Origin: JACCZR01 sp035296565
Lineage (GTDB): Bacteria; Actinomycetota; Thermoleophilia; Solirubrobacterales; Thermoleophilaceae
Reading direction: 5' to 3'
Length of the DNA: 64,000 bases
Assembly (NCBI GenBank): GCA_035296565.1
Contig: DATHAQ010000015.1
Coordinates: 62,001 to 126,000, forward strand
A program made the position numbers and the translations under genes. A model generated the notes under the pieces. It searched no databases and had not been told where the DNA came from. It was given only the letters and a program-made list of their open reading frames with translations. Below, one piece after another: positions 15,737 to 24,246 of the stretch. Each line of letters starts with the position of its first letter. Position 1 is the first letter of the stretch.

Positions 15737-16889
15737 GCAGCGACAGGCCGGTCACCGGGAAGACCAGCACCGACACCAGCCCGCCCGCGATCAGCGCCGC
15801 CGCCTCGGCGCCGTCCATCAGGTTCAGCTCCATTCCGATCGCGGTAGCGGTGACGATGAAGGGCAGCGAGGTGGCCTGCAACAGCCCGGCCACCAGCGCC
15901 CGCCGGGACCCGACGAAGTTGCGGTAGAGCACGGCCGGCAGTCCACGGGCGAGCAGGAGCGCCGCGAGGAAGACCGGCACCATGGCGAGATTGGCGGGGT
16001 CGTCGAGCAGCGCGTCGAGGTCGAAGCGCACGCCGCTGGTCACGAAGAAGACCGGGATGAAGACCCCGTAGCCGACCGCCTCGAGCTTGCGGCGAAAGTC
16101 GGGATGGGTCATGAACTCGTCCTGGTCGAGCAGCGCGAGCAGCGCACCGGCCGCGAAGGCGCCGAGGATGGCCTCCAGCCCGAACGCCTCCGCCAGGGCC
16201 ACGAAGCCGATCATCAGCACCACCGCTCCGCGCACCCGGATCTGAGCGGTGGTGTCCTGCAGGCGGGCCAGGTCGGTCGTTATCGCCTTCGAGCGCTCGG
16301 CGCCGCGCAGCGCGTAGAAGACCGCAATCGCGAGGGCGAAGATCAGCCCGAGGAGCAGCAGGGTGGAGCCCACGCCTCCCTCGCCCGTGAAGAACAGCGA
16401 GAGCAGGATGATCGCCCCGAAGTCCGCGATCGACCCGGCCGCCACGATCAGCTGGCCGAAACGCGAGCCGATCTCTCCCGCGTCGGTGAGGACCGGCACG
16501 ATGACCCCGAGCGACGTTGCCGAGAGGATGATCGCCACCAGCAGCGGGGTCTCGACCAGGTCGGCGGCCGAGAGCGCAAAGCCGACGACCACCCCGATCG
16601 CGAAGGAGACCACGAAGCCGCCTCCGGCCAGCCGCAGCAGGCGGCCCCGCAGGTGACTGAAGTCGGTCTCCAGCCCAGCCAGGAAGAGCAGGAACGCCAG
16701 GCCCAGCAGGGCGAGCACCTCGATGGTCCCGTCGACCTCCACCAGCCCGAGCACCGACGGGCCGATCACGATGCCCGCGACGATCTCGAGCACGACCGAC
16801 GGCAGCCGGACTCGGGGGAACAGCCCGAGCAGGAACGGCGCGGCGAAGGCAACGGCGACGATCACCAGCGCGCCATCGAACGAGGGCAT
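15654..16889 (-). CDS. CPA2-type monovalent cation:proton antiporter
   Basis: Integral membrane protein of 411 residues with about twelve hydrophobic segments, of the Kef/NapA-like CPA2 group exchanging Na+ or K+ for H+. Characteristic parts: LPSVVLEIVAGIVIGPSVLG near residue 30, LGLAFLLFLAGLETDF, SATSLGVIVPVLTDAG and EAILGAFAAGALLALLDQD. The protein ends soon after the membrane part, with a Pro-rich tail, and has no KTN/RCK domain, so regulation by NAD(H) is not expected. The frame is open further upstream, but MPSFDGALVIVAVAF at 16889 is the natural start, 22 bases from the divergent reductase. The last 83 bases lie antisense to the DUF559 gene. Confidence 0.88.
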   Translation of the reverse strand: MPSFDGALVIVAVAFAAPFLLGLFPRVRLPSVVLEIVAGIVIGPSVLGLVEVDGTIEVLALLGLAFLLFLAGLETDFSHLRGRLLRLAGGGFVVSFAIGVVVGFALSAADLVETPLLVAIILSATSLGVIVPVLTDAGEIGSRFGQLIVAAGSIADFGAIILLSLFFTGEGGVGSTLLLLGLIFALAIAVFYALRGAERSKAITTDLARLQDTTAQIRVRGAVVLMIGFVALAEAFGLEAILGAFAAGALLALLDQDEFMTHPDFRRKLEAVGYGVFIPVFFVTSGVRFDLDALLDDPANLAMVPVFLAALLLARGLPAVLYRNFVGSRRALVAGLLQATSLPFIVTATAIGMELNLMDGAEAAALIAGGLVSVLVFPVTGLSLLKRDTGETPLPRATPGPAPAPPPPVRE

Positions 16890-16911
16890 CCAGCAGGTAG
16901 GTTGCCACTCC

Positions 16912-18231
16912 GTGGGCGACTTCGACGTCATCGTCATCGGCGGCGGACCCGCGGGCGAGCACTGCGCCGACCGCCTCTCCGAAGCCGGCAAGCGGGTCGC
17001 CATCGTCGAGCGCGAGCTGCTCGGAGGCGAGTGCGACTTCTGGGCCTGCATCCCGTCCAAGACGCTCCTGCGCCCGGGTGAGGCGCTGGCCGCCGCGCGC
17101 GCCGCGCCCGGAGCAGCCGAGGCGGCCACGGGCAACCTGGACCCCCGGGGCGCGTTCGGCTGGCGCGACTACATGGTCTCCGACTACGACGACTCGGGCC
17201 AGGCGGCCTGGGCCAAGTCGGCCGGCATCGAGCTGCTGCGCGGCGAAGGCCGGGTGGCCGGCCCGGGCCGGGTCGACGTGGACGGCACCGAGCACAGCGC
17301 CGAGCACGTCGTGCTGGCCACCGGCTCGGATCCGGTGATACCCCCTGTCGACGGCCTGCGCGAGCTGGACGGAGTGTGGGCCAACCGCGAGATCACAGCG
17401 CTGAACGAAGTGCCGCGCAGCGTCCTGGTGCTGGGCGCCGGCCCCGTCGGGGTCGAGACGGCACAGGCCCTAAAGCGCCTGGGCTCGGAGGAGGTGACCG
17501 TGATCGAGGGCTCGGACCACGTCCTCCCCCGCGAGGCGCGGCAACTCGGCGACGCCCTCGACGAGGCGCTGCGCGCCGAGGGCATCGTGCTGCACTTCGG
17601 CCAGCACGCCACGGCGGCCCGGCGCGACGGCGACGACTACGTCCTCGAGTTCGGCGGCGGCGCCCTGCGCGGCGACCGCCTGGCGGTGGCAACGGGCCGA
17701 CGCCCGCGGACCGCCGGCCTCGGCGTGGACGTCGGCGAGCACGGCGAGGTGGCCGTCGACGACCGCATGAACGCGGGCGAGAACCTCTGGGCGATCGGCG
17801 ACTGCTGCGGGATCTGGCCGCTCACCTACATGGGCAAGTACCAGGGACGCGTGGCCGCGGCCAACATCCTCGGCCGCGAGCGCCACGCCGATTACACAGC
17901 GGTGCCGCGCGTGGTCTTCACCGACCCCCAGGCCGCCGCCGTGGGCGACAGCGACGGCGAGCAGACGGCCACCATCTCGCTGACGGGGGTCGCCCGCACC
18001 GCGACCTACATGCGCGAGTACGAGACGCCCGGCTATCTCACTCTGATCTCCGACGGCGAGCGCCTCACCGGCGCGCACGCGCTCGGCCCCGAGGCCGGCG
18101 AATGGCTGCAGCAGGCCACCCTCGCCATCCGGGCCAAGGTCCCACTGGACGTCCTCGCCGACACCATCCAGCCGTTCCCCACCTTCTCCGAGGCCTTCCT
18201 GCACGCCCTGATGGAGCTGCGCGGCGCGTGA
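16912..18231 (+). CDS. FAD-dependent pyridine nucleotide-disulphide oxidoreductase
   Basis: 439-residue class I flavin disulphide reductase related to dihydrolipoamide dehydrogenase and mercuric reductase. FAD site DFDVIVIGGGPAGEHCA (3-19), redox pair in GGECDFWACIPSKTLLRP (CxxxxC), NAD(P) site VLVLGAGPVGVETAQALKR, second FAD site NLWAIGDCCG. The C-terminal motif that normally reads HPTxxE is FPTFSE here, so the catalytic His is replaced by Phe; this makes a true lipoamide dehydrogenase unlikely. GTG at 16912 was chosen because the FAD fold starts there. It overlaps the downstream metallo-beta-lactamase gene by four bases (GTGA), suggesting a shared, unidentified redox role. Confidence 0.85.
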   Translation: MGDFDVIVIGGGPAGEHCADRLSEAGKRVAIVERELLGGECDFWACIPSKTLLRPGEALAAARAAPGAAEAATGNLDPRGAFGWRDYMVSDYDDSGQAAWAKSAGIELLRGEGRVAGPGRVDVDGTEHSAEHVVLATGSDPVIPPVDGLRELDGVWANREITALNEVPRSVLVLGAGPVGVETAQALKRLGSEEVTVIEGSDHVLPREARQLGDALDEALRAEGIVLHFGQHATAARRDGDDYVLEFGGGALRGDRLAVATGRRPRTAGLGVDVGEHGEVAVDDRMNAGENLWAIGDCCGIWPLTYMGKYQGRVAAANILGRERHADYTAVPRVVFTDPQAAAVGDSDGEQTATISLTGVARTATYMREYETPGYLTLISDGERLTGAHALGPEAGEWLQQATLAIRAKVPLDVLADTIQPFPTFSEAFLHALMELRGA

Positions 18232-18968
18232 TCGAAAAGGTCGCCGAGGGCGTCCACCGGCTGGGCTCGCCCCTGGTGAGCTGGTACCTGGTCGAGGAGG
18301 GCGGGCGGCTCACGGCCGTGGACGCGGGGCTGCCCGCGTTCGCGGACGACCTCGAGGACCAGCTGGCCCTGATCGGCCGCCGGCCCGCGGACGTCGAGGC
18401 GGTGATCCTCACCCACTCCGACGCCGACCACACCGGGGTGGCCGCCAGGCTGCGCGAGGCCGGCGCGCGCGTGCTCATCCACCCCGACGACGACGAGACG
18501 CTGCGCAAGCCGGGCCCGAAGAGCGGCGACGCGAGCCCGCGGAACCTCGTCACCCAGCTGTACAAGCCCGCCTTCTGGCGCTTCTTCTTTGGAATGGCGC
18601 GCGCCGGCGGCGCCAAGCCCATCCCCATCGAGGGCGCCGAGCACTTCGCCGCCGGCGACCGGCTCGACGTGCCTGGCAGCCCGCAGGCGATCGCGACGCC
18701 GGGGCACACGCCCGGCCACTGCTCGTTCCTCTTCGCCGAGCACGGCGCGCTCTTCGTGGGCGACTCGATGTGTACCTCGAACCCCCTGGCCCGCAGCGAG
18801 GGTCCCGAGGTGATGCCCAAGGTCACCAACGTCGACGACGAACGGGCGGTGATCTCACTCGACGCGATGGAGGAGCTCGAAGCGGACGTGATCCTGCCCG
18901 GTCATGGCGAGCCGTGGCATGGCAGCCCGTCCGTCGCGGTCAAGCGCGCCCGGGCCGCGCGGGGCTAG
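18228..18968 (+). CDS. Metallo-beta-lactamase-fold hydrolase
   Basis: 246-residue MBL-fold protein. The metal signature ILTHSDADHTGVAARL (HxDxDH, near residues 64-69) is intact, followed by GHTPGHCSFLF and FVGDSMCTSNPL with the bridging Asp, and a final PGHGEPW histidine, so all expected ligands are there. The N-terminus (GVHRLGSPLVSWYLVEEGG) resembles the general glyoxalase II/RNase-Z-like subgroup. GTG at 18228 is fused to the reductase stop. Substrate unknown; a thioester or sulphur-containing substrate would suit the disulphide-reductase neighbour, but that is inference. Four-base convergent overlap with the next gene. Confidence 0.87.
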   Translation: MIEKVAEGVHRLGSPLVSWYLVEEGGRLTAVDAGLPAFADDLEDQLALIGRRPADVEAVILTHSDADHTGVAARLREAGARVLIHPDDDETLRKPGPKSGDASPRNLVTQLYKPAFWRFFFGMARAGGAKPIPIEGAEHFAAGDRLDVPGSPQAIATPGHTPGHCSFLFAEHGALFVGDSMCTSNPLARSEGPEVMPKVTNVDDERAVISLDAMEELEADVILPGHGEPWHGSPSVAVKRARAARG

Positions 18969-19417
18969 TCGGGCTTCGCGCTCATAGCGAAGATCGTCAC
19001 CACGTAGAGAACGATGAGCACGCCCACGAGGCCCTGACTCCAGGGCTGCAGCGCACCGGCGCTGGCCTCGCCGCGGCTCAGCCGGCGGGAGGCCAGACCC
19101 GCCACCACGGTGGCGGCGATGAGCAGGAGCAACCCCAGCTCCGAGGTGATGAACCCGAAGCCGATCCATCCCGGTTCGGTCCTGGCGGCGTCATAGCTGC
19201 CCTCCGAGTAGGCCCACTGCGCACCCACCCGCATGAGCACCCACGCCGGCAGCGCACCCAAGAGCAGCCCTCGGAAGGCCAAGCGCAACAGGAATGGTGT
19301 GTCGCCGCGCTTGGCCTGAACCGACGCGGCGAAGACGACAACGAGTGCTCCCATCAGCAGCATCGCCCCGAGGACGTGGGTGAACTTCGAGCCCTCGATG
19401 TCGGCGAGCACGACCAC
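18965..19417 (-). CDS. Four-helix integral membrane protein (DUF2269-like)
   Basis: 150 residues with four hydrophobic helices: HVLGAMLLMGALVVVFAAS, LLLGALPAWVLM, ITSELGLLLLIAATVVAGL and LVGVLIVLYVVTIFAMS. GTG at 19417 starts one base after the stop of the similar upstream gene, so the two are probably co-translated. Both look like members of the DUF2269/predicted-small-membrane-protein group, possibly partners or an ancient duplication. Beginning with a helix rich in His/Gly is reminiscent of haem-binding membrane proteins, but I see no conserved ligand set. Function unknown. Confidence 0.72.
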   Translation of the reverse strand: MVVLADIEGSKFTHVLGAMLLMGALVVVFAASVQAKRGDTPFLLRLAFRGLLLGALPAWVLMRVGAQWAYSEGSYDAARTEPGWIGFGFITSELGLLLLIAATVVAGLASRRLSRGEASAGALQPWSQGLVGVLIVLYVVTIFAMSAKPD

Positions 19418-19418
19418 C

Positions 19419-19835
19419 TCACAGACCCGGCTTGAAGACCATCAGGTAGAGGATCCCGAGCGTCGCCAACGCGGCGACCGAGAACAGGCCCCAGGCCTGC
19501 CCGCCCAACACGCCCGAGTCGCGGGCACCCTCGGCGCCGCCCAGCACCTGGCCCAGTCGCACCCCGCCGCCGGCCGCCACGACCCACAGCGCGAGAGCTC
19601 CGAGGATCCACCCGTCGGTGATCTCGAACTCGTCGAGAGCGAGCACGATCCCGAGCACCAGGGTTCCCCCTCCGCCGATGTCCCAGAGCCGCCTGGCGAG
19701 CGGGGTGAGCCGCAGCGCCGCAGCACCGTCGGGGCGGGAGGCCTGGCGCATGACCGCTCCGAAGGTCACCACGCCGGCCACCAGGGCGAACGCCGAGAGC
19801 ACGTGGAAGAACAGCACGATGTCCATGGCGTTCAT
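19419..19835 (-). CDS. Four-helix integral membrane protein (DUF2269-like), upstream partner
   Basis: 138 residues; hydrophobic segments at MDIVLFFHVLSAFALVAGVV, GGGGTLVLGIVLAL, WILGALALWVVAAGG and LFSVAALATLGILYLM. The FFHVLSAF start matches the His-containing first helix typical of DUF2269 proteins. It precedes the gene at 18965-19417 by one base and shares its general four-helix layout, suggesting a hetero-oligomer. Start ATG at 19835 with an alternative ATG three codons in. No enzyme motif; function unknown. Confidence 0.75.
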   Translation of the reverse strand: MNAMDIVLFFHVLSAFALVAGVVTFGAVMRQASRPDGAAALRLTPLARRLWDIGGGGTLVLGIVLALDEFEITDGWILGALALWVVAAGGGVRLGQVLGGAEGARDSGVLGGQAWGLFSVAALATLGILYLMVFKPGL

Positions 19836-19847
19836 CGCGGCGGCACC

Positions 19848-20249
19848 CTAACTCGCGGTCACCCAGACCGCTCGCGCGCGCACCACCTCCCGCTCGTCGA
19901 CCGTCAGCGAGCAGTCGGCGAAGGCGAGCGTGCCACCGACCCTGTCCACGCGCGTCCGCGATTCGATCCAGTCCCCGATCGCGGCGGGCTTGAGGAAGTC
20001 AACCGTCAAGCTCACCGTGGCGCGGTCCTTGTCGTCGGCGGCGTCGGCCTCGATCGCGCGGCCCAGTGCGAAATCGGCGAAGGTCGACAGCAGGCCGCCC
20101 TGGATGGTGCCCCGGTGGTTGGCGTGGCGCTCGTCAGCGCGCAGCCCGAGCACCAGCTCCTCCCCGTCCTCGCGCACCTGGATCGGCCCGATGTGCTCCA
20201 GGAACGGGCCCTGCTCGGGGTGGGGGCTGAAGCCATCCGGTATCCCCAT
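19848..20249 (-). CDS. PaaI-type hotdog-fold thioesterase
   Basis: 133 residues, normal for a single hotdog domain that hydrolyses acyl-CoA thioesters. The signature HRGTIQGGLLSTFADFALGRAI (about 45-66) contains the conserved HxG..GG...D arrangement and is followed by VSLTVDFLKPAAIGDWIES, the usual central strand pair. It starts on the last base of the patatin stop (TGATG-type one-base overlap), so lipase and thioesterase are co-expressed and may act in acyl-chain turnover. Substrate not predictable. Confidence 0.85.
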   Translation of the reverse strand: MGIPDGFSPHPEQGPFLEHIGPIQVREDGEELVLGLRADERHANHRGTIQGGLLSTFADFALGRAIEADAADDKDRATVSLTVDFLKPAAIGDWIESRTRVDRVGGTLAFADCSLTVDEREVVRARAVWVTAS

Positions 20250-21166
20250 CAGCCCGCCAGCCGCGCGCAGAGCCCGTCCAGGGCGGCGCGGTTGTCCGCG
20301 ATCAGCTCCTCCGCCTCGAGCTTGAGATCGGTGACGTTGCGCTCCCCTGCGTCGTCCATGTCGTCGCTCGCCTTGTTGAGCTCGGTCTGCAGGCGCAGGT
20401 ACCCGTCGCCCAACAGCGTCTTCAGCTGGTAGTCGACGGTGTCGCTCACACCGTCGAAGACCACGTCGAGCACCCGCATACCCCAGCCCAGCAGGCCCCA
20501 GTCCTTGGCCTTCTCGTAGGGCAGGCGCCGGGTCAGCTCGCCTGTGCCCAGCGAGACCATCGTCACCTCGTCACGGTCGTCGACGGTGTGGCGGTCGACG
20601 TACGCGCACATGCCCGGATTGTTGGCGAACACCCCGCCGTCCACGAGCGCGTAGGGCGGGTCGCCCGGCAGCCGCGCGGGCTCGAAGTAGGTCGGCGCCG
20701 CCGAGGTGGCCCGTGCGACGTCGCGCATCAGGAAGTCGTGGTCGTCCTGGTGGTCGGCCCGGACGCTGCGGAAGAAGACGGGGGTGCGGCGCTCGATGTC
20801 GTACGCGGTGACCAGCACCCGTGCGCGCGCGTCCTTGAGGCGTGTGTCGCCGAGCTTCTCCTCCAGGACCTCCTCCAGGCCGTCGGCGGAGTACTTCTCG
20901 TCGTACAGCGAGCGGACATTGATGAGCCGCTTGGGGAAGATCCGCTCGCCCTCGTCGGCATAGATGCTCGCGAGCTCGCGAGCCGAGTAGGTGGGCTCGG
21001 GGCAGGCGAGCCCGAGGGCCAGAATGCCGCCGGTCGAGGTCCCGGCGATCACATCGAAGAGCTCGGCCGCGGGCCTGGCGCACTCCTCCTCGATGTGGGC
21101 GAGGACGAGCGCGGGGATAAGCCCTCGGATGCCGCCGCCGTCGATGGACAGGATGCGGGTGGCCAT
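20249..21166 (-). CDS. Patatin-like phospholipase
   Basis: 305-residue lipid acyl hydrolase of the patatin family. All catalytic features are visible: oxyanion loop SIDGGGIRGLIPA (7-19), nucleophile elbow AGTSTGGILALGL (about 41-53) and the DGGVFANNP catalytic Asp near residue 176. C-terminal half contains an acidic helical tail ending LDGLCARLAG. No signal peptide or transmembrane helix, so it acts in the cytoplasm or on the inner face of the membrane. Operonic with the thioesterase. Patatins also serve as CBASS effectors, but no nucleotidyl cyclase or Cap gene is adjacent, so a housekeeping role is likelier. Confidence 0.9.
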   Translation of the reverse strand: MATRILSIDGGGIRGLIPALVLAHIEEECARPAAELFDVIAGTSTGGILALGLACPEPTYSARELASIYADEGERIFPKRLINVRSLYDEKYSADGLEEVLEEKLGDTRLKDARARVLVTAYDIERRTPVFFRSVRADHQDDHDFLMRDVARATSAAPTYFEPARLPGDPPYALVDGGVFANNPGMCAYVDRHTVDDRDEVTMVSLGTGELTRRLPYEKAKDWGLLGWGMRVLDVVFDGVSDTVDYQLKTLLGDGYLRLQTELNKASDDMDDAGERNVTDLKLEAEELIADNRAALDGLCARLAG

Positions 21167-21191
21167 GCGGCGGCAGCCTATGGGGAAGGCG

Positions 21192-21722
21192 TCAGCCCAG
21201 GGCGCCCGCCCGCAGTCCCCGCCGCTCGGCCAGGCCGGCCAGCGGGTCGAGGATCAGCCGCTGAACGGCCATGGGCGGGAACAGGAGGCGCACGTGCGGC
21301 CGGTAGTGGCGCGCCATGACCGCCGCCGGAAGGAGCCCGCGCGGCCCGGGGATCCCCGGCCGGAGCATCTTGCCCGCCCGCGAGAGCGCCGCGGCGTCCT
21401 CGAGAAAGCCCTGGAGGGCGGCCACCGGCGGGCTGGCGTCGGTGACGAAGTGCGCCTGCTCGAAGCCCTCGTTGCGGTAGGTGTGGCGCGCGCCCGCGGG
21501 GACCACGGCCTCTTCGCCGGCCCCGGCCACCAGCGTCTCGCGGCCCACCTCGAAGGTGACCTCCCCCGAGAGAATCCGGAACCGCTCCTCGAAGGTGGGA
21601 TGCACGTGCGGCACCACGCCACCTCCCGGGTCGACCCAGACCTCCACCTGGAGCACGTCGCCGGTCCGCCGGAACACGTAACGCTGCTTGAGCACCGGGT
21701 CCTCGACCACCTGTTCTGTCAT
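21192..21722 (-). CDS. Cupin-domain protein
   Basis: 176 residues with one cupin barrel: PHVHPTFEERFRILSGEVTF (about 38-57) gives the first metal motif (H, H, E) and VVPAGARHTYRNEG the second His. The C-terminal part is unlike other cupins (GLLPAAVMARHYRPHVRLLF, with a Pro-rich hydrophobic segment) and may be a membrane-facing or lid element. Divergent from the TetR gene; two inverted repeats lie between them, so this gene is probably the regulated target. Function unknown, possibly binding or detoxifying a small hydrophobic compound. Confidence 0.8.
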   Translation of the reverse strand: MTEQVVEDPVLKQRYVFRRTGDVLQVEVWVDPGGGVVPHVHPTFEERFRILSGEVTFEVGRETLVAGAGEEAVVPAGARHTYRNEGFEQAHFVTDASPPVAALQGFLEDAAALSRAGKMLRPGIPGPRGLLPAAVMARHYRPHVRLLFPPMAVQRLILDPLAGLAERRGLRAGALG

Positions 21723-21730
21723 GCCCGTCT

Positions 21731-21774
21731 CCTAACCTAGTGAGGATTAGGCAAGCTACCTAAGGACGATTAGG
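21731..21774. promoter_or_regulatory. Two CCTAA...TTAGG inverted repeats, probable TetR operators
   Basis: In the 52-base gap between the divergent cupin and TetR genes are two palindromes: 21731-21751 (CCTAA, 11 bases, TTAGG) and 21759-21774 (CCTAAGGACGATTAGG). They share half-sites, are A/T-rich against the surrounding sequence, and the second abuts the TTG at 21775. The arrangement fits autoregulation of the TetR gene and repression of the cupin gene. Confidence 0.7.
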
Positions 21775-22398
21775 TTGTCAAAGGGCCGCATGCCGGCCGC
21801 GGCACGACGCGAGGTGATCGAGGAGGCGGCGACGGAGGTCTTCGCCGCCCGCGGCTACGCGCGCGCCTCGATGGAGGAGATCGCGCGGCGCTCGGACGTG
21901 TCGGCGCCGGTGCTCTACGACCACTTCGCCTCCAAGCGCGACCTCCACGGCCGCCTGATCGAGCGCCACCTGGCCGAGATGCGGGCGGTGTGGGGCGAGC
22001 ACCTCACCGGCGCCGAGCCGCCCGGCGAGCGCATCCACCGGGCTGTCGACGCCTGGTTCGCCTACGTGGAGAGCCACCCCTTCGCCTGGCGGATGGTGTT
22101 CGCCGACACCAGCGGCGACCCCGACGTCCGGGCCCTGCACGACGAGATCCAGGGCCAGAGCCGCCGTGCGCTCATCCCGCTTCTGGAGCACCTGGAGGGT
22201 GCGACCGGGGTGGCGGGCGGACAGGACGAAGAGTCGCTGGAGATGGCGGTGGAGCTGCTGCGCTCGGCGATCGCCGGGCTCGCACTGTGGTGGCACGACC
22301 ACCGCGACATACCTCGCGAGCGGGTGGTGGCCGCAGTGATGAACGCCCTCTGGCTCGGGCTCGAGCGGACCGGCCGCGGCGAGAGGTGGCGCGACTGA
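21775..22398 (+). CDS. TetR-family transcriptional regulator
   Basis: 207-residue one-component repressor. The N-terminal DNA-binding helices are clear: VIEEAATEVFAARGYARASM, then EEIARRSDVSAPVLYDHFASKRDLH (about 35-59). The C-terminal ligand domain (FAYVESHPFAWRMVFADTSG, LLRSAIAGLALWWHDHRDIP) is of the common actinobacterial TetR_C type. The start may be TTG at 21775 or ATG at 21790; the former leaves no gap to the second inverted repeat. It likely controls itself and the divergent cupin through the two palindromes between them. Confidence 0.9.
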   Translation: MSKGRMPAAARREVIEEAATEVFAARGYARASMEEIARRSDVSAPVLYDHFASKRDLHGRLIERHLAEMRAVWGEHLTGAEPPGERIHRAVDAWFAYVESHPFAWRMVFADTSGDPDVRALHDEIQGQSRRALIPLLEHLEGATGVAGGQDEESLEMAVELLRSAIAGLALWWHDHRDIPRERVVAAVMNALWLGLERTGRGERWRD

Positions 22399-22403
22399 CG
22401 GTC

Positions 22404-23300
22404 ATGTGGTGTGTTGGAGCGCCTGTGCTCCGCCGCTTAGCGCCGCTTCCCCTGCTCCTGGTGACCCTCGCCTTCGCCGCCCCCGCCTGCGCGCAGGACC
22501 CCGCCCCGACATCGCCGCAGTTCGACCCCGGGCAGGACGTCCCCAGCGAGTCCCACGCACTGGCGGCCACGATCATTTCCAACACGACGAGCCTGCACTC
22601 GCAGATCGACACCTGGCGGTCCACCGCCGACACGACCGTCGGCTCCTCGCCCCTCGAGGTCACCAACCGCAGCACCTTCCACCAGCGGCTGCAGCTCCGC
22701 CTGGCCCAGAGCCCGCGACTGTTCCGGCGCGTGGTCCGGCTTCTGCCGCCCAAGCTGGCAGCCGACGCGCGCGACATCTACGTGGCGCAGCGCTCGCTGC
22801 GCCGCCTCGCCGGCGGCAGCGCGCGGCGCATCCGCTATGGCGCCTCACTGCCCGCCGGCCGGCTGTTGTCGCTCTATGGCAAGGCCCAGGCTCGGTTCGG
22901 CATCCGCAAGCGGATCCTCGCCGCCATCAACCTCGTCGAGACGCGCTTCAACCGGCTGCGCAACACGTCCTCGGCCGGCGCCCAGGGCCCGATGCAGTTC
23001 ATGCCCGCCACCTGGCGGATGTACGGCATGGGCGGCAACATCCGCGACCCCGGGGACGCGATCCTCGGCGCCGGGAACTACCTGCGGGCCTCGGGCGCCC
23101 CGCGCAACTACCGCCGGGCGCTGTACGCCTACAACCACTCGCGCCTCTACGTCGAGGCGGTGGCGCGCTACTCGCGGATGATCGGCCGCGACCCCCACTC
23201 CTTCTACGTGCTGCACTCGTGGCACCTCTTCACGGGCAGCGGGCCGACGTTCCGCCGGCTGACGGGGCCCGAGCCGCGCCGGCTGGTTGTCGCCCCCTAG
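22404..23300 (+). CDS. Secreted lytic transglycosylase (SLT domain)
   Basis: 298 residues. A signal peptide runs to about residue 31 (LAPLPLLLVTLAFAAPACAQ). The catalytic domain contains ILAAINLVETRFNRLRN, with the Glu of the lysozyme-like fold, then AQGPMQFMPATWRMYGMGG and ALYAYNHSRLYVEAV, the standard SLT motifs. It should cleave peptidoglycan glycan strands outside the membrane. ATG at 22404 begins six bases after the TetR stop; the last codons overlap the galactokinase start, so three plus-strand genes follow in series. A linker of about 130 residues between signal and SLT domain has no recognisable domain. Confidence 0.87.
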   Translation: MWCVGAPVLRRLAPLPLLLVTLAFAAPACAQDPAPTSPQFDPGQDVPSESHALAATIISNTTSLHSQIDTWRSTADTTVGSSPLEVTNRSTFHQRLQLRLAQSPRLFRRVVRLLPPKLAADARDIYVAQRSLRRLAGGSARRIRYGASLPAGRLLSLYGKAQARFGIRKRILAAINLVETRFNRLRNTSSAGAQGPMQFMPATWRMYGMGGNIRDPGDAILGAGNYLRASGAPRNYRRALYAYNHSRLYVEAVARYSRMIGRDPHSFYVLHSWHLFTGSGPTFRRLTGPEPRRLVVAP

Positions 23301-24246
23301 CCTCCGCCGGGCGTTTGCGCCGGGCAGGGTGAACCTGCTCGGCGAGCACACGGACTACAACGACGGACTCTGCCTGCCCCTGGCCATCGGGCGGGGCATC
23401 ACCGTGAGCGCCTCGCCGGGCCCCCGGACCACGGTGCGCGCCGAGACCGGGGGTTGGGAGCCCTATGTCGAGGGCGTCCTCGCCGAGCTGGGCTCAGGGC
23501 CCGTGGCGCTGGAGATCGCCGGCGACCTTCCAGCCGGCGCCGGCCTCGGGTCCTCAGCGGCTCTGTGCGTGGCGGTCGCCCTCGCGCTCGGCGCCGACCC
23601 GGCCGAGCCGCTCGAGCTGGCCCGCCTGTGCGCGCGCGTCGAGGCCGACTGGGCGGGCGCCCACACCGGGCTGCTGGACCAGCTGGCCTGCCTGTGGGGC
23701 CGCGAGGCCCACGCCGTGCGGCTGGACATGCGCTCGTTCAGCGCCGAGCCGGTCGGGCTGCAGCTGGGCGAGTGGAGGCTGGCGATCCTCGACTCCGGCG
23801 CCGCGCGCCGCAACGCGGACTCGGGCTACAACGAGCGCCGGCGCGAGTGCGCGGAGGCCTGCCGCCTGCTGGGCGTGGCGAGCCTGCGCGAGGCGGCCGG
23901 TGACCTCGCCTCGCTGCCCGAGCCCCTGCGCTCGCGCGCCCGGCACGTGACTGAGGAGAACGGCCGCGTGGAAGAGGGAGTGGCCGCCCTGCGCGCGGGT
24001 GCGCTGACCCGGCTCGGGGAGCTGCTGGACGCCTCGCACGCGAGCCTGCGCGACCTCTACGAGGTGTCCGTGCCCGCGGTGGAGAGCACGGTGGAGGCGG
24101 CGCGCACGGCGGGGGCGGCCGGCGCCCGCCTGCACGGAGGTGGGTTCGGCGGCGGGGTCCTGGCCCTGTTCGGTCCCGGCACGGCGCCACCCCCGGGGGC
24201 GATCGCCGTGGCGCCTGGGCCCGGCGCCCACCTGCTCAGGCGGTAG
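23287..24246 (+). CDS. galK: Galactokinase-like GHMP kinase
   Basis: Phosphorylates galactose at C1 (GHMP family). The galactokinase signature GRVNLLGEHTDYNDG (13-27) sits at the N-terminus, the phosphate loop is DLPAGAGLGSSAALCVA (about 79-95), and HGGGFGGGVLALF near the end is the third GHMP motif. At 319 residues it is shorter than the usual 380-390, with loss mainly between motifs, so substrate use could differ. TTG at 23287 overlaps the transglycosylase stop. No other Leloir gene is adjacent. Followed by a 57-base tandem duplication containing the dispersed repeat. Confidence 0.85.
   Translation: MSPPSLRRAFAPGRVNLLGEHTDYNDGLCLPLAIGRGITVSASPGPRTTVRAETGGWEPYVEGVLAELGSGPVALEIAGDLPAGAGLGSSAALCVAVALALGADPAEPLELARLCARVEADWAGAHTGLLDQLACLWGREAHAVRLDMRSFSAEPVGLQLGEWRLAILDSGAARRNADSGYNERRRECAEACRLLGVASLREAAGDLASLPEPLRSRARHVTEENGRVEEGVAALRAGALTRLGELLDASHASLRDLYEVSVPAVESTVEAARTAGAAGARLHGGGFGGGVLALFGPGTAPPPGAIAVAPGPGAHLLRR

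Noticed and set aside
20249..21166. Patatin as a CBASS anti-phage effector
   Set aside because: No nucleotidyl cyclase, Cap2 or Cap3 gene is adjacent; the partner is a hotdog thioesterase, which fits lipid metabolism.
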